Assembly (NCBI GenBank): GCA_009801015.1
Contig: VHZZ01001953.1
Coordinates: 85,491 to 129,785, forward strand
Direction of reading: 5' to 3'
Source: Silene noctiflora
Taxonomy: Eukaryota; Streptophyta; Magnoliopsida; Caryophyllales; Caryophyllaceae
DNA length: 44,295 bases
In this document: piece by piece, positions 8,906-18,265 of the stretch
How the letters are laid out: each line of letters starts with the position of its first letter
Position numbering within the stretch: position 1 is the first letter of the stretch
The notes under the pieces: model-generated
The model's input: the letters and a program-made list of their open reading frames with translations, nothing else
Databases searched by the model: none
What the model was told of the DNA's origin: nothing
Translations under genes and position numbers: made by a program

Positions 8906-11250
8906 TCATACATCTATTGGATGAGCTTTGTCACTCACATTTGTCAAGGAACCATCCCACAGCTCCATCAGTTCTTTTCTAATCCAAGAGACTACAACTA
9001 TCGGACCCAAGGTTGAAGGCACCTACATTAAACGAGCAACCGGGAATTCAGATTCATATGCTATTAATTACAAATCTGGAATTGAAATTCTCAAATGAAG
9101 CAAAGAATAATCATCTGATTGTGTGTAATCTTTTCCGCCATTAAATTAAGAGGGTGCAGTCTCAACTATGACATGTAGACCAAATAACGGGAAAAAAAAA
9201 AAACGAACTTACAAGATTGTTTGCACGCAATGAAGTGATGAAGCATGAAGACACTCTAACAGTCTAAATATCGTAAAAAATACTCCAATATGATATTTAT
9301 TCGTGTATTTAGTTCAAAAATTAATTCTAAGTTTCCAACTACAGCACTCTAAAATAAACTGAAAATAAATGGATATGATGGCTATGTAAATGCTGCAGAG
9401 AACCAGCAGAGCAACAGAAATAGATGACATTGTATTCATGCCAATCACATCAAGTAAACCCAGAAGTCAAAACTGTCTCGTAACCCTCATTCCAAAAGAA
9501 TTTCAATTACCATCAATTTCACATAAAAGTTTAAATAATAACATAAGCATCTTACCAGGTACAGAAGTGCTGGTTGCGGAGATTGAGACAATATTCCAGC
9601 AGCTAAAGCCGTTACAAGGCCTACAGCGTAACCACAAATCGCATACCATATGTATTTGTGTCCTTTTGTTGATGTGATTGGATCCTTGTTCTTTCTATGA
9701 TCAAAGCTCAGAACTAACGCCAAGAGCATGCCAGGGATAGCCTGATTAAAATGGGGAAAGAAAAATTTATGTACATAAAATATATTTGAGGCAATTGAAA
9801 GAAAATCATTATACTAAGGGAAGTTGTACTTGAACAGGACGAAAATAACCATGCATGGAAGAGTTGTCCATAAATAAACAAACAATACGGTAACTTCACT
9901 GCTCATGATAGCATAATATACACACTAGTAGCCAACAAATGACACAAGGATACTGAACTAGCATATCACGCTCAGTTTGTGGCTTTTGTGCATGGCAGAG
10001 GATGACAACAAGGTCGACAACAGTTGTCCTAAGAATGTCATTTAGTTTATTTATGGATAGACAAGGGATCCAAATCAGCACCTAAACAAAACACTTACAA
10101 TTAGTGCTGGTTACTTTAAGTTAATCCCAAAGCAAGGAACAATAACCCAGCGGTACAGTAACAATCTTTTTAGCTTTAATGAGAAGATTAATGCATTGTT
10201 TGGATACAGATGTAGAACGGAAGATTGCAGGGGAGGGCAGGGCAGTGGAATTTTGACGTATTCTGTACAAATCTTTCCTATGATAAGAGGTATTTTAACT
10301 AGGCTTGTAGGAGGAAAAATAAATCCATCTATTTCCCTACAACTTATTTAGCTAAGAAATGCAAATAAGCAATGTACTTATAAATAGTTAAATCTAAGTC
10401 AAACTCAATAAAGACAGTGAGATTAGCTGATTCAGGTGAAAGGATGCTATACCATATCTCCGAGACCAAGCATCATGAAGCCTGTACTGTATCCTCCTGG
10501 AATAACCCCACCTAGCAAATTTCTTGGGAAGACTATCTTAACCGGTAGCTCCAACTTCTTAGTGATTAATTGCAAACCAGGAAGACTCAAACTATGAGCT
10601 ACAGTGTGAACAGGATTCGATGCTTGCTTAGTTGCTACCGAAACCATTACATTTGCCCCAAAAAATCTCTCAGAATAGAAAACCCAAAATATGTCGTACA
10701 TAAACAAACACCCCAAGAGCATTGCACATACTTTTATATTTGGAAGTCGCACATGGCTTACGAATGCAACACACAATGAAATACCGAGCATGTTGTTTAA
10801 AATCCAATGTCCGGTTACAAGCCAAGCCGACACCACTCCAAAACATGCAACTAACAGGAACCCTTGGATTCGTGTGAAGGACTTTGAACAACACCGGGAC
10901 ACGAAAGGATCCGCCAATCCGAATTGTAACTTGACATGATTGACATAAGGCGATAGGCAAAAGAAAAGAGAGCACGCTGAGGCAACTGCTGTGAAAGCTG
11001 TGAGGATTTGCGACACCGAAGAAAACAAGTAAAACATCAAAATCAAACTGAACGAACTCATTACTGGAATCATAAGTGCCTGAGACCTATCCAAGGTAAT
11101 TGATGCTTCAGACAAATCGTGATTTCTTTCCATCTCTTTTCCATGACTAAGAGCTCGAAATGCAGACCCAGAAGTCACGGCAACTGCCGTTATAATTAAA
11201 GTGATAGGTGCAGGCTCTAACAGAAATACCAGTTGCCACAATGAACCCAT
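8906..11250 (-). CDS. SPPL1: Signal peptide peptidase-like protease (SPPL1 type)
   Basis: Intramembrane aspartyl protease (presenilin/SPP family, GxGD type) expected to cleave type II membrane segments in endomembranes. Coding exons on the minus strand are 11250-10453, 9741-9556 and 9022-8906: 266 + 62 + 38 = 366 aa. Plant SPPL1/SPPL2 proteins are about 370 aa. The catalytic aspartates are Asp186 in MYDIFWVF and Asp265 in MLGLGDM, and the PAL motif is QPALLYL (Pro323-Leu325). Other family words are LEPAP, ASITLDRSQALMIPVMSS, HVRLPNIK, FFGANVMV and FPRNLLGG. About nine hydrophobic segments are visible. ATG 11250 was chosen because MGSLWQLVFLLEPAP lines up with the family start; sequence upstream is UTR. 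The loop after FDHRKN is a few residues shorter than in Arabidopsis as I recall it. SPPL1 versus SPPL2 is not settled. Confidence 0.92.
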
Positions 11251-12480
11251 AGTTATCTCCGCATTCAACACTTCAGCCAGTCAATTGAACTCTTAATTGT
11301 ACGAAATTCTGCAACCAAAGCTGCAGTTTTTCTCTGGTGTTAAATGGACCAAAGAAATCCTGCAACCTGAAATATGTCCAGTAGGAAGCATCGATGAGTC
11401 AATATCATACTAGAACTAAGAAAAGCTTAACCTCACTCAAATTGTTTGATAAAGAGGAGAAAATTACATGCCGAATGCAAAAGAGAATGAAGAAAGTCGA
11501 GACACTAGAATATTTTTGAGGAGAACGATAAACACCATATGACTCAAGATCGCATTCATGTAAAAAACACAAGTGTAATGTACCCAATCCTGTAACATTT
11601 TTAGTCATATAAAAGCACTCTCTAGTCTCTACGGAGCTTAGCAACAATAGTTATAACAATACTAACAAGTCGCATCTCGAGAAACAATCGAGATTCATAA
11701 AGCAACCAGCACTCTATAAAGCTCATCACTGATACTAAAGCCTTATTCTTTCGAACTGAAACTATCTAACGCGACCCAACTTGAACTGAAGAACAAAAAT
11801 AAAGTCGACTAAACTGAACTGAAGTGAAATTATGTCCAAAAGAACAACGCCTAACCGTATTTATTCATTCAGTAAACTAGGTTCATTTTCAGAAATCACC
11901 CCTAATTTTTAATGAAATTTATCCTCAACCCAATTCTTAAAAATTTATCTTCAACCCAATTCAAATGCTTTCTAATCCAACTAATTTACCTTGCCAACTC
12001 TTTAAATTACCCTCTATATACAATCCAACATTAAAATAAGGATAAAATAATACACTCTCAGTGACTCAATTGTACCCAATTCCATACGTTTGTTCAATAT
12101 ATGTGAGACCTATTTTAACCAACGAATTGAATTGGTTTGAATGGAAGGAGTAACTATGATTACGGATTGCAAATCAAACAGTAAAACAGTAAAACTAATC
12201 ATCCCTATAAAAATACCCAATATAAACAAATACCCAAATCATATAATACAAGAAGAGATCTTTAAAGAAAATACATGAACAAAAATTGATGAATACTACT
12301 AGTAATTAAAAATGTGAAGAATTAAGGGATATGAAGATTGGACTAACCTTGGATTGAGAGGAGATTTTGGGCAAAGAAAAATCAAGAAAATTGGTGTTAT
12401 TGGGAATTGTTCTACACTTGCATAGTAAGCACTCTTTTGACTCTTGATTGCAAAAAAAAAAAAAAAAAAACAGTCAGATT
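11251..12480 (-). other. 5' leader, probable UTR intron and promoter of the SPPL gene
   Basis: A consensus donor (minus strand, CCAAG|GTTAGTCC) at 12348/12347 and an acceptor candidate near 11360-11370 (TTGCAG) suggest a roughly 1-kb intron in the 5'UTR. The first exon would run from about 12348 to near 12430. Within the intron, 11739-11852 is a MITE-like unit with GCCTTATTCTTTC / AAAAGAACAACGCC ends and ACTGAA-rich interior. A poly-A tract is at about 12450-12470. Splicing is inferred from sequence only. Confidence 0.45.
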
Positions 12481-12574
12481 GAAGTAAAGCAAAGTGATTA
12501 TTGACGGTCTCGTAAAATAAGACGGTCTAGTTGCATACAAAAATACGTATTTATTAATAATAATAAATATGTTA

Positions 12575-13444
12575 CTCCCTCCTATTTCCTTTGTTGTTCC
12601 TCTTTTCTTTTCCGTCCAATATGAGTGTCGTTCCCTCTTTCCCTTTTTGGACAACTTTGTGTGGTCCAAAATCAATTTGATGTGGGGTCATGTTAGAGCT
12701 GATCAAATGGCCCAGGCCCGCAAGCCCGACCCGGCCCAGCCCGATTTTTTGTCGGGCTTGGGCCTCAATTTTAGGCCCAAAAAGCCCACAGTCNGAAGCC
12801 CATGGGCCAACTCATAATATTGGGTCGGGTTTGGGCCTACCTTAAGGCCCGAATTTTGGCCCGGCCCGACCCGACCATATGCAAAATTTACTATTATAAG
12901 AATAATTTAAGGATGTATATGAGTCGTAGTAAAAGGAATTTATCAATCAATTGACGTCGAGTAACTTATTTACTAGTATTAACATGAAAAGTGAACGACT
13001 TTAAACCCAATGAAAAATATGTGCATCAAACAACTTAATTACGTTATTATATTTCTAAAAATTATACACTTAGTTTGTCCACAAATTGTAATTTAGATAA
13101 ATACTTCGTCAACTAACATTTTCTATATCAATTTCGATAACGAACTATCTTATTCGTCGAAAACGAAGATTTCTAAAGCCCTCTAGAAAATAAAAATTGA
13201 GCCTGAATTGGCCCGAAAGCCCATTAAAGCCCGCACGGGCCGGGCTTGGCCAATGAAAAAGGCCCGTACTTGTGGCCCGGCCCGGCCCGCATATTTGGGC
13301 TAAATTTAAAGATACGGCCCGACCCAAACCTGGCCCGACCCGGCCCACGATCACCTCTAGGTCATGTGTATTGTGTGGTCCAAATTAATTTACTTAATTC
13401 TTGTGTAAAAAGCAAAAGGGAACAACAAAGGAAATAGGAGGGAG
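12575..13444. mobile_element. Stowaway-type MITE, split by a hAT MITE
   Basis: The termini CTCCCTCCTATTTCCTTTGT (12575-12594) and its complement ending at 13444 (GAAATAGGAGGGAG) are flanked by TA on both sides (12573-12574, 13445-13446). CTCCCTCC ends with a TA duplication mark Tc1/mariner-derived Stowaway elements. Without the inner insertion and its duplicated 8 bp, the element would be 196 bp, a usual size. It has no coding capacity. Confidence 0.85.
12694..13359. mobile_element. hAT-type MITE, GGCCC-rich (666 bp)
   Basis: The ends are TAGAGCTGATCA on the left and CGATCACCTCTA on the right. They are flanked by an exact 8-bp duplication GGTCATGT (12686-12693 and 13360-13367), as expected for hAT transposition. 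Long GC-rich sub-terminal regions full of GGCCCG words form imperfect inverted repeats, and the middle is AT-rich. No transposase is present. It sits inside the Stowaway MITE and is therefore the youngest of the three layers. One undetermined base (N) is at 12794. Confidence 0.88.
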
Positions 13445-13674
13445 TATTTTTTATATGAATACAAAATTTCAGAGTGTGAGTCGTCTTATTTATTCGATAA
13501 TTTTTATTTATTAATAATAATAAATATGTTATTTTTTATATAAATAAAAAAATTTCATAGTGTGAGTCGTCTTATTTATTCGATAATTTTTATTTATTAA
13601 TAACAATAAATATGTTATTTTTTATATGAATAAAAAATTTCAGAGTGTGAGTCGTCTTATTTATTTGATAATTT

Positions 13675-14215
13675 GTTTTTTCTTTTTGTGTTGACCGGGA
13701 GTATCCCCTACCGACAGCTGGGGCAATCTTCTACGGGGTACTGAAGGCAATTTAATGGGTTAACCCTCCCAAGTTTGACATTTTCATTCGCAAAAATCAG
13801 AAATCGAATCTCTAACCACTTATTTAAGAGATGAGAGCCCTTAATAATTTGTGGAAGTGTGGAATTGTAAACTTAGAATTTGACGTACTTTGCATTTTGG
13901 TCCCTTTTCTTACATAGATGTTATTTCATAACTCTCTATGCAGATGTTAATTAGTTTAGTTTGTAAAGTGTTGACTTGAACATTCACGACTTGGATTCAA
14001 ATCTCGTCAGTAACGAAAATCATCCTTATAACTTTTTTTAGTCAAAACAAAACAACTCCCCTACTATACGGTCATCTAATATAAATGGGTATGGACATAT
14101 TTAAATAAGCAAATTATTAATAAAATAATATTAAATTATCAAAATAAATACTATATACTCCATAATATTTTTCATAAGAAAAATTTCTTATTATTGAGCT
14201 AATGCTATGTGTGAA
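13675..14215. other. Intergenic DNA with SINE-like relic
   Basis: No gene is seen. At about 13946-14039 is a tRNA-like promoter layout: TAGTTTAGTTTGTAAAG resembles a box A, and TTGGATTCAAATCTC resembles a box B about 30 bp later. A T-run follows. This fits a decayed tRNA-derived SINE. Confidence 0.45.
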
Positions 14216-14800
14216 CACAAATTCTCATTGAAGACCGGCATTATCCGTCACAAGCTGAAGACGGATAAGTCTCTCTCATAATATGTAAATGGTACTATGC
14301 ATGGGGTGTTCCATTTCTCCCCTACTTGCCCTCCTATTTACCTTATTGTGAGAATAACATTACCATCTTCAACTTGTGACAGATAGTATCCGTCAGACCT
14401 TCACAACTTCACAAGGACGCTTTGATGTGTGAAATGGACAAATTCCTCACTTCCATTTTTTGTGGGTAGATTTTGTTGGGTAGTATGTACTTTGGGCCCA
14501 GAGTGGGTTATGTCAATTATGATCCATGGACCGTCCAAAATCATAATAATGTGATGGCTCTTCTCCATCCAACTCTCTCGCATGGACATTGGACCATTGG
14601 AATGTCTACAAATCTAGTAATCTACAATCAGCTTGTCGAAGACGGCAATATCCGTCATAAGCTGAAGACGGATAATACCCATCTCACAATATTACAAGTG
14701 AAAGTGTAAGTGAGATGCTCCATTTCATTCTCACTTGATTTGTCACTTGTATATTGTGAGAGGGACACTACCCGTCTTCAACTTTCAATGAGAATTTGTG
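14216..14800. mobile_element. Compound pair of inverted-repeat MITEs
   Basis: The outermost ends are a perfect 17-bp inverted repeat, CACAAATTCTCATTGAA at 14216-14232 and its complement at 14784-14800. Inside are two related units, 14216 to about 14400 and about 14636-14800. Each has its own 45-50 bp inverted termini built from CATTATCCGTCAC / AAGCTGAAGACGG words. Between them are about 235 bp of other sequence (14401-14635). No transposase is seen. The superfamily is not determined because no clean target duplication was found. Confidence 0.65.
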
Positions 14801-15374
14801 ATCTACCATATGATATGCAATATTGAAAAATGAAAAAATTATAACCTTATTAACATAAGTACTTGTATTTATTTACCATAAAATTCATCTTGATTATTGT
14901 ATAAGATAGAAACCTTATTTTTTAGTATATAAAAATTTAGGTTCAAGGGTAGGTCTTACTAAATTCAAGGTCAGGGCAGATCACCGGTCACTTGAAGGAT
15001 TTAAAGTGGTGTTTACATATCGCCTACCAACATAGTGATATTTTAACTCAACAAGACTCAAACCCATGCGTTAAGGACACAAGGTGTACTCTCTATCGTT
15101 GGGACCAACCCTTATAACCTTGTTGGTAGAATGACAACCTTATTTTGAAAATGTTATATATCATCATTAAATATGACAGTCAAATAAAATCTAAAACATT
15201 GCGAGTACAAGTTATTATAATTATAATTATTATGGTTCTAAGAAATGTATTAATTTGTTGACTTTTATCTATAAGATTGACTTACCGAAGAATTTTTAAC
15301 ATAAAATAAATTATTCTAAGTGTTCGGAATAAAGTGTTTTAGATACGAGTTCAAATCGCAAAGTTCTATCAGGG
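14801..15374. other. Unassigned AT-rich DNA
   Basis: No gene is seen. A box B-like word GAGTTCAAATCGC occurs near 15350, possibly another SINE fragment. No clear element ends are visible. Confidence 0.35.
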
Positions 15375-15385
15375 CATGACAAAAA

Positions 15386-15516
15386 AGTAGTTGAAATAGA
15401 AGATGTTAGTTGTTTTATTTGGTAAAGTCATGAGAAATGCTCATAAGTTATGATCTGAGTTCAACCCCGTCAGCAATATATTCGATCTTATGATTCATTT
15501 TACACAAAAAAAATGA
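15386..15516 (+). mobile_element. SINE-like element with 11-bp flanking repeat
   Basis: The 11-bp word CATGACAAAAA is present on both sides, at 15375-15385 and 15517-15527. Between them lies a box A-like TTTTATTTGGTAAAG and a box B-like GAGTTCAACCCCGTC. The 3' part ends in an A-run. This is the form expected of a tRNA-derived SINE inserted by target-primed reverse transcription. The shared CGTCAG word after box B links it to the relic near 13946. Confidence 0.5.
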
Positions 15517-15527
15517 CATGACAAAAA

Positions 15528-17119
15528 CTGCTATTTGCATGACTCTTTCAAGATCAACCTCAGTCTTTTTTTCCCTTTATTCTAAATGTTATGCTAAATA
15601 TTAAGTGTTTTAAATGAGTAAAATTTATAGTGGAGGATCTTAGTTATGTCGAAAAGGTCTCGGTCTCAGCTGATTTTCATATTTATGTGTAAATTTATCA
15701 TCCGACTCTCCTTAACTCGGCAATAAAATATTGCTATATTAGATATTCATACACAAAGTCAATAGCTTAAACCACACTCTTCATACCGGTTATTCTACGA
15801 TCCGGCACTCAATACAACTTTTTCTCAATCTTCTTCAAGAATTAGGTTAAGTGAATTTTTGCTTATAGTTGACTTAAATCAAAAAGGGAAAAAGAAATAA
15901 ATGGTTGCTACTAGCATGACTAAGCTATAGTAAAAACATGTCAATTTATTAGTAAACTCCCACAGCACAAGTCAGGTAGAAATGATGAAAAACAAAGGCT
16001 TCTTTTTAACAACTTGATACAATTTGGTCATTTGGAGCTGGAAGCCACAAGAAGCGAGAGTTGCGGACGAATTAGGCTCACTTCTACAAATCAACTAATC
16101 AAGTTAATCAACCCAATCAATCCCCAAGTTTGTTCAACTTCCATAACTCAATTTGTCAAAAGGCAGGAAAACATTACGGCCCTGTTCTTTTAAACTTAAA
16201 CTCACTTCCTTTAACTCCAATTTTGCTCTTATAAGTTTAGTTTAACTTTTATTAATTCAACTTAGAAAATTTTAGTTTAATTCATACCCATATTTTTATA
16301 AGTCGAGCTCGTATAAGTTCAGTTCAGTTCAGTTCTTATAAGTTAAGTTAAATTTCAACTTTTAGAAGTCCTAGGGTCTCACCTACTAGGATAGTACTAA
16401 ACCCCGGTTTCTTAAATCTTAAGAAATTACAGGCCAGTTACTAACTACTAAGGAGACTCAAATTATAAGAGAGATAGAGCAAGGAAATTGAGCCTTTAAC
16501 ACGCGATCCACCCTAAAGTCAGGCTCGCCCTAAAACAATCACAATGCTCACTAATTTTTTTTTTTTAAAAAAATTGACATTTTTTCCTTCAAAAAAAAAA
16601 ACATGTCACTCTTAAATTATTAGTCATTTTGAGTCGAGTTATGTGGTACAAAACTACAAACTAGTCGAGACATATTAATTGACCGCTATTCATCAAATCT
16701 TACCAATTTTAATTGGATCCAAATCAAAACATATTCGCAATTTAGTTTTTCAACTCTAATTATTGAAAATCATGAGATCTATTAGTGAACTTGTAGTACA
16801 TAAGTTAGGATTTATAACTAGGGGGCAAAAAATTTCATATATTTAACTAGAATTTCGAATTTTGATTTTTGAGCGAGGGTGAACGCCCCCTATTGAGCCA
16901 ATTTTTGAAACCATGAAATCGATTAATGGTCTACAAGGTGACACAAAAAACTAATGGCTTTGAACCCGCAATCAACAAGACCATATAAAAAAAAGAATAA
17001 TTTTGAACCCGCAATCCATTATCAATTGTCCGAATATTTCTTAAGCTAAGACGTATTTATAAATCGGGCCAATTAGTCTTTTAATATTTCCTCATTTTCC
17101 GAATTTTTACCCGATCTCA
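15528..17119. other. Intergenic DNA, repeat-derived in part
   Basis: No gene is seen. At about 16185-16375 is a stretch starting GGCCCTGTTCTTTTAAACTT with AGTTCAGTTCAGTTCAG inside, related to the MITE-like units at 11739-11852 and 27132-27321. Its right end is not clear. Homopolymer runs occur near 16550-16600. Confidence 0.35.
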
Positions 17120-17930
17120 TCCCCTATATACTAAAAGATTAACAAAGTTAAAATTTTCTCGCCTAAGACACATTCTACTTTATATTTTTAGTCATATTCT
17201 TTACCATATATAAGAAATCTTAAAAAGTTTGCCTCCAAACTGCATTTACTTAAATAAGGAAAAATTTTCACTCCAAACTTTAGTTACATAAATAAGAAAC
17301 AAAAGAACATTAAACTATTAATTTTTCATTAAAATATACTCTCTCCGTCCCGGTCATTTGTTGTCCTTTTTCATTTTGGGGCGTCTCAGTCATTTGTTGT
17401 CCTTTCTATTTTAGAATTGCATTTGATGAGTAATTTGATCTTTCACCTTCAATTTTAGTCCACTTATCATGTTATAATTGACTCTCTCCTCTTTCCTTGG
17501 TCTTTGTGCCAAAACCAAAGGACAACAAATGACCGGAACGGAGGGAGTAACTTTTCATCAAATTAAAACAACTTTTAATTAAAATAAAATACAAGTTTAA
17601 ATACAATTGTTAGAGAATGATTTGACGCATATTACTTGCTCTCTATAAAACAACAATATAAACTAAGATTATTAGATTCGGAAAGAAAAAATCATTAAAA
17701 CAAGTTGAGAAATTTATAAAATTAAATTATTAGTTTTGTGATTAAAAAAATAGATAATATATACATTTCACGATATTATTAAATTTTCTTGATTAATTTT
17801 ACAGTTCAATTTTTTTTTCTCATATCAAAATATAATGACGTGAAATATAAAAAATTAATGAGTTGTTAATTTAGTAATACAAATATAGAAACTCTATAAA
17901 TATCGCGCATTTGCGCGGAATCTATACTAG
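17120..17930 (+). mobile_element. Non-autonomous Helitron (811 bp), intact ends
   Basis: The element starts TCCCCTATATACTAAAAG at 17120 and ends CTAG at 17927-17930. It sits between A (17119) and T (17931), the A|T target typical of Helitrons, with no duplication. A 6-bp stem CGCGCA (17904-17909) / TGCGCG (17912-17917) lies 13 bp before the 3' end. There is no Rep/helicase. It shares its 3' region with the remnant ending at 7793. A Stowaway MITE is nested inside. Confidence 0.88.
17339..17547. mobile_element. Stowaway-type MITE (209 bp) inside the Helitron
   Basis: Left terminus CTCTCTCCGTCCCGGTCATT pairs with the right terminus AATGACCGGAACGGAGGGAG-type sequence ending at 17547. TA flanks both sides (17337-17338, 17548-17549). 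A second, direct copy of the sub-terminal TCATTTGTTGTCC word is on the left. Non-coding. Confidence 0.87.
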
Positions 17931-18265
17931 TAAATATCAATCATTATCAAAGCATATGCAAAAATGGACCCACAAACACACTCCACCCTTTATCTTACCT
18001 CAAAAGCATGTCTCTCCTACCATTTCCCTTTCATTTTCCTCTAATCTTTATACCTAATCCTTTCATACTCTTCCCGCCATTTTTATTCCTCTTCCAACTC
18101 TTATCAAATCCTCCCTAATAAGACTCTCATTCCCTATTCACTTACCCATTTTACATCATTTTATATCCGACCGTCTTTCAGAAAACCTACCGCAAAATTC
18201 ACATTTCAAATATACTAATAAACCAACTATATTCATTTATTCAACATTTTTAAAAAAATTATACA
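17931..18265. other. Promoter region of the pectin acetylesterase gene
   Basis: 335 bp between the Helitron 3' end and the start codon. It is rich in pyrimidine tracts (CTCTCC, TTCCTC) on the plus strand. No clear TATA box was chosen. The Helitron lies immediately upstream and may have replaced or supplied part of the regulatory region. Confidence 0.4.

Larger units (their letters stand above)
12549..13674. repeat. About 85-bp minisatellite, interrupted by nested MITEs
   Basis: Units begin TATTTTTTATAT and contain GTGAGTCGTCTTATTTATT and ATTAATAATAATAAATATG: 13445-13529 (85 bp), 13530-13615 (86 bp), and partial 13616-13674. The tail of one more unit is at 12549-12574, left of the Stowaway MITE, showing that the MITE inserted at a TA within the array. 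Confidence 0.85.

Noticed and set aside
8758-8982. Plus-strand 74-codon frame
   Set aside because: It overlaps the third SPPL exon in antisense and lacks any recognisable motif.
10570-10975. Open frames on both strands over the SPPL first exon
   Set aside because: They are alternative frames of the SPPL coding exon, where the family match is clear.
13145-13437. Open frames with GPGLGRA / PGPARIFG repeats
   Set aside because: They are translations of the GGCCC-rich hAT MITE, not genes.
13445-13674. Regular repeats that might suggest a CRISPR array
   Set aside because: The units are contiguous with no unique spacers, in a plant nuclear context. This is a minisatellite.
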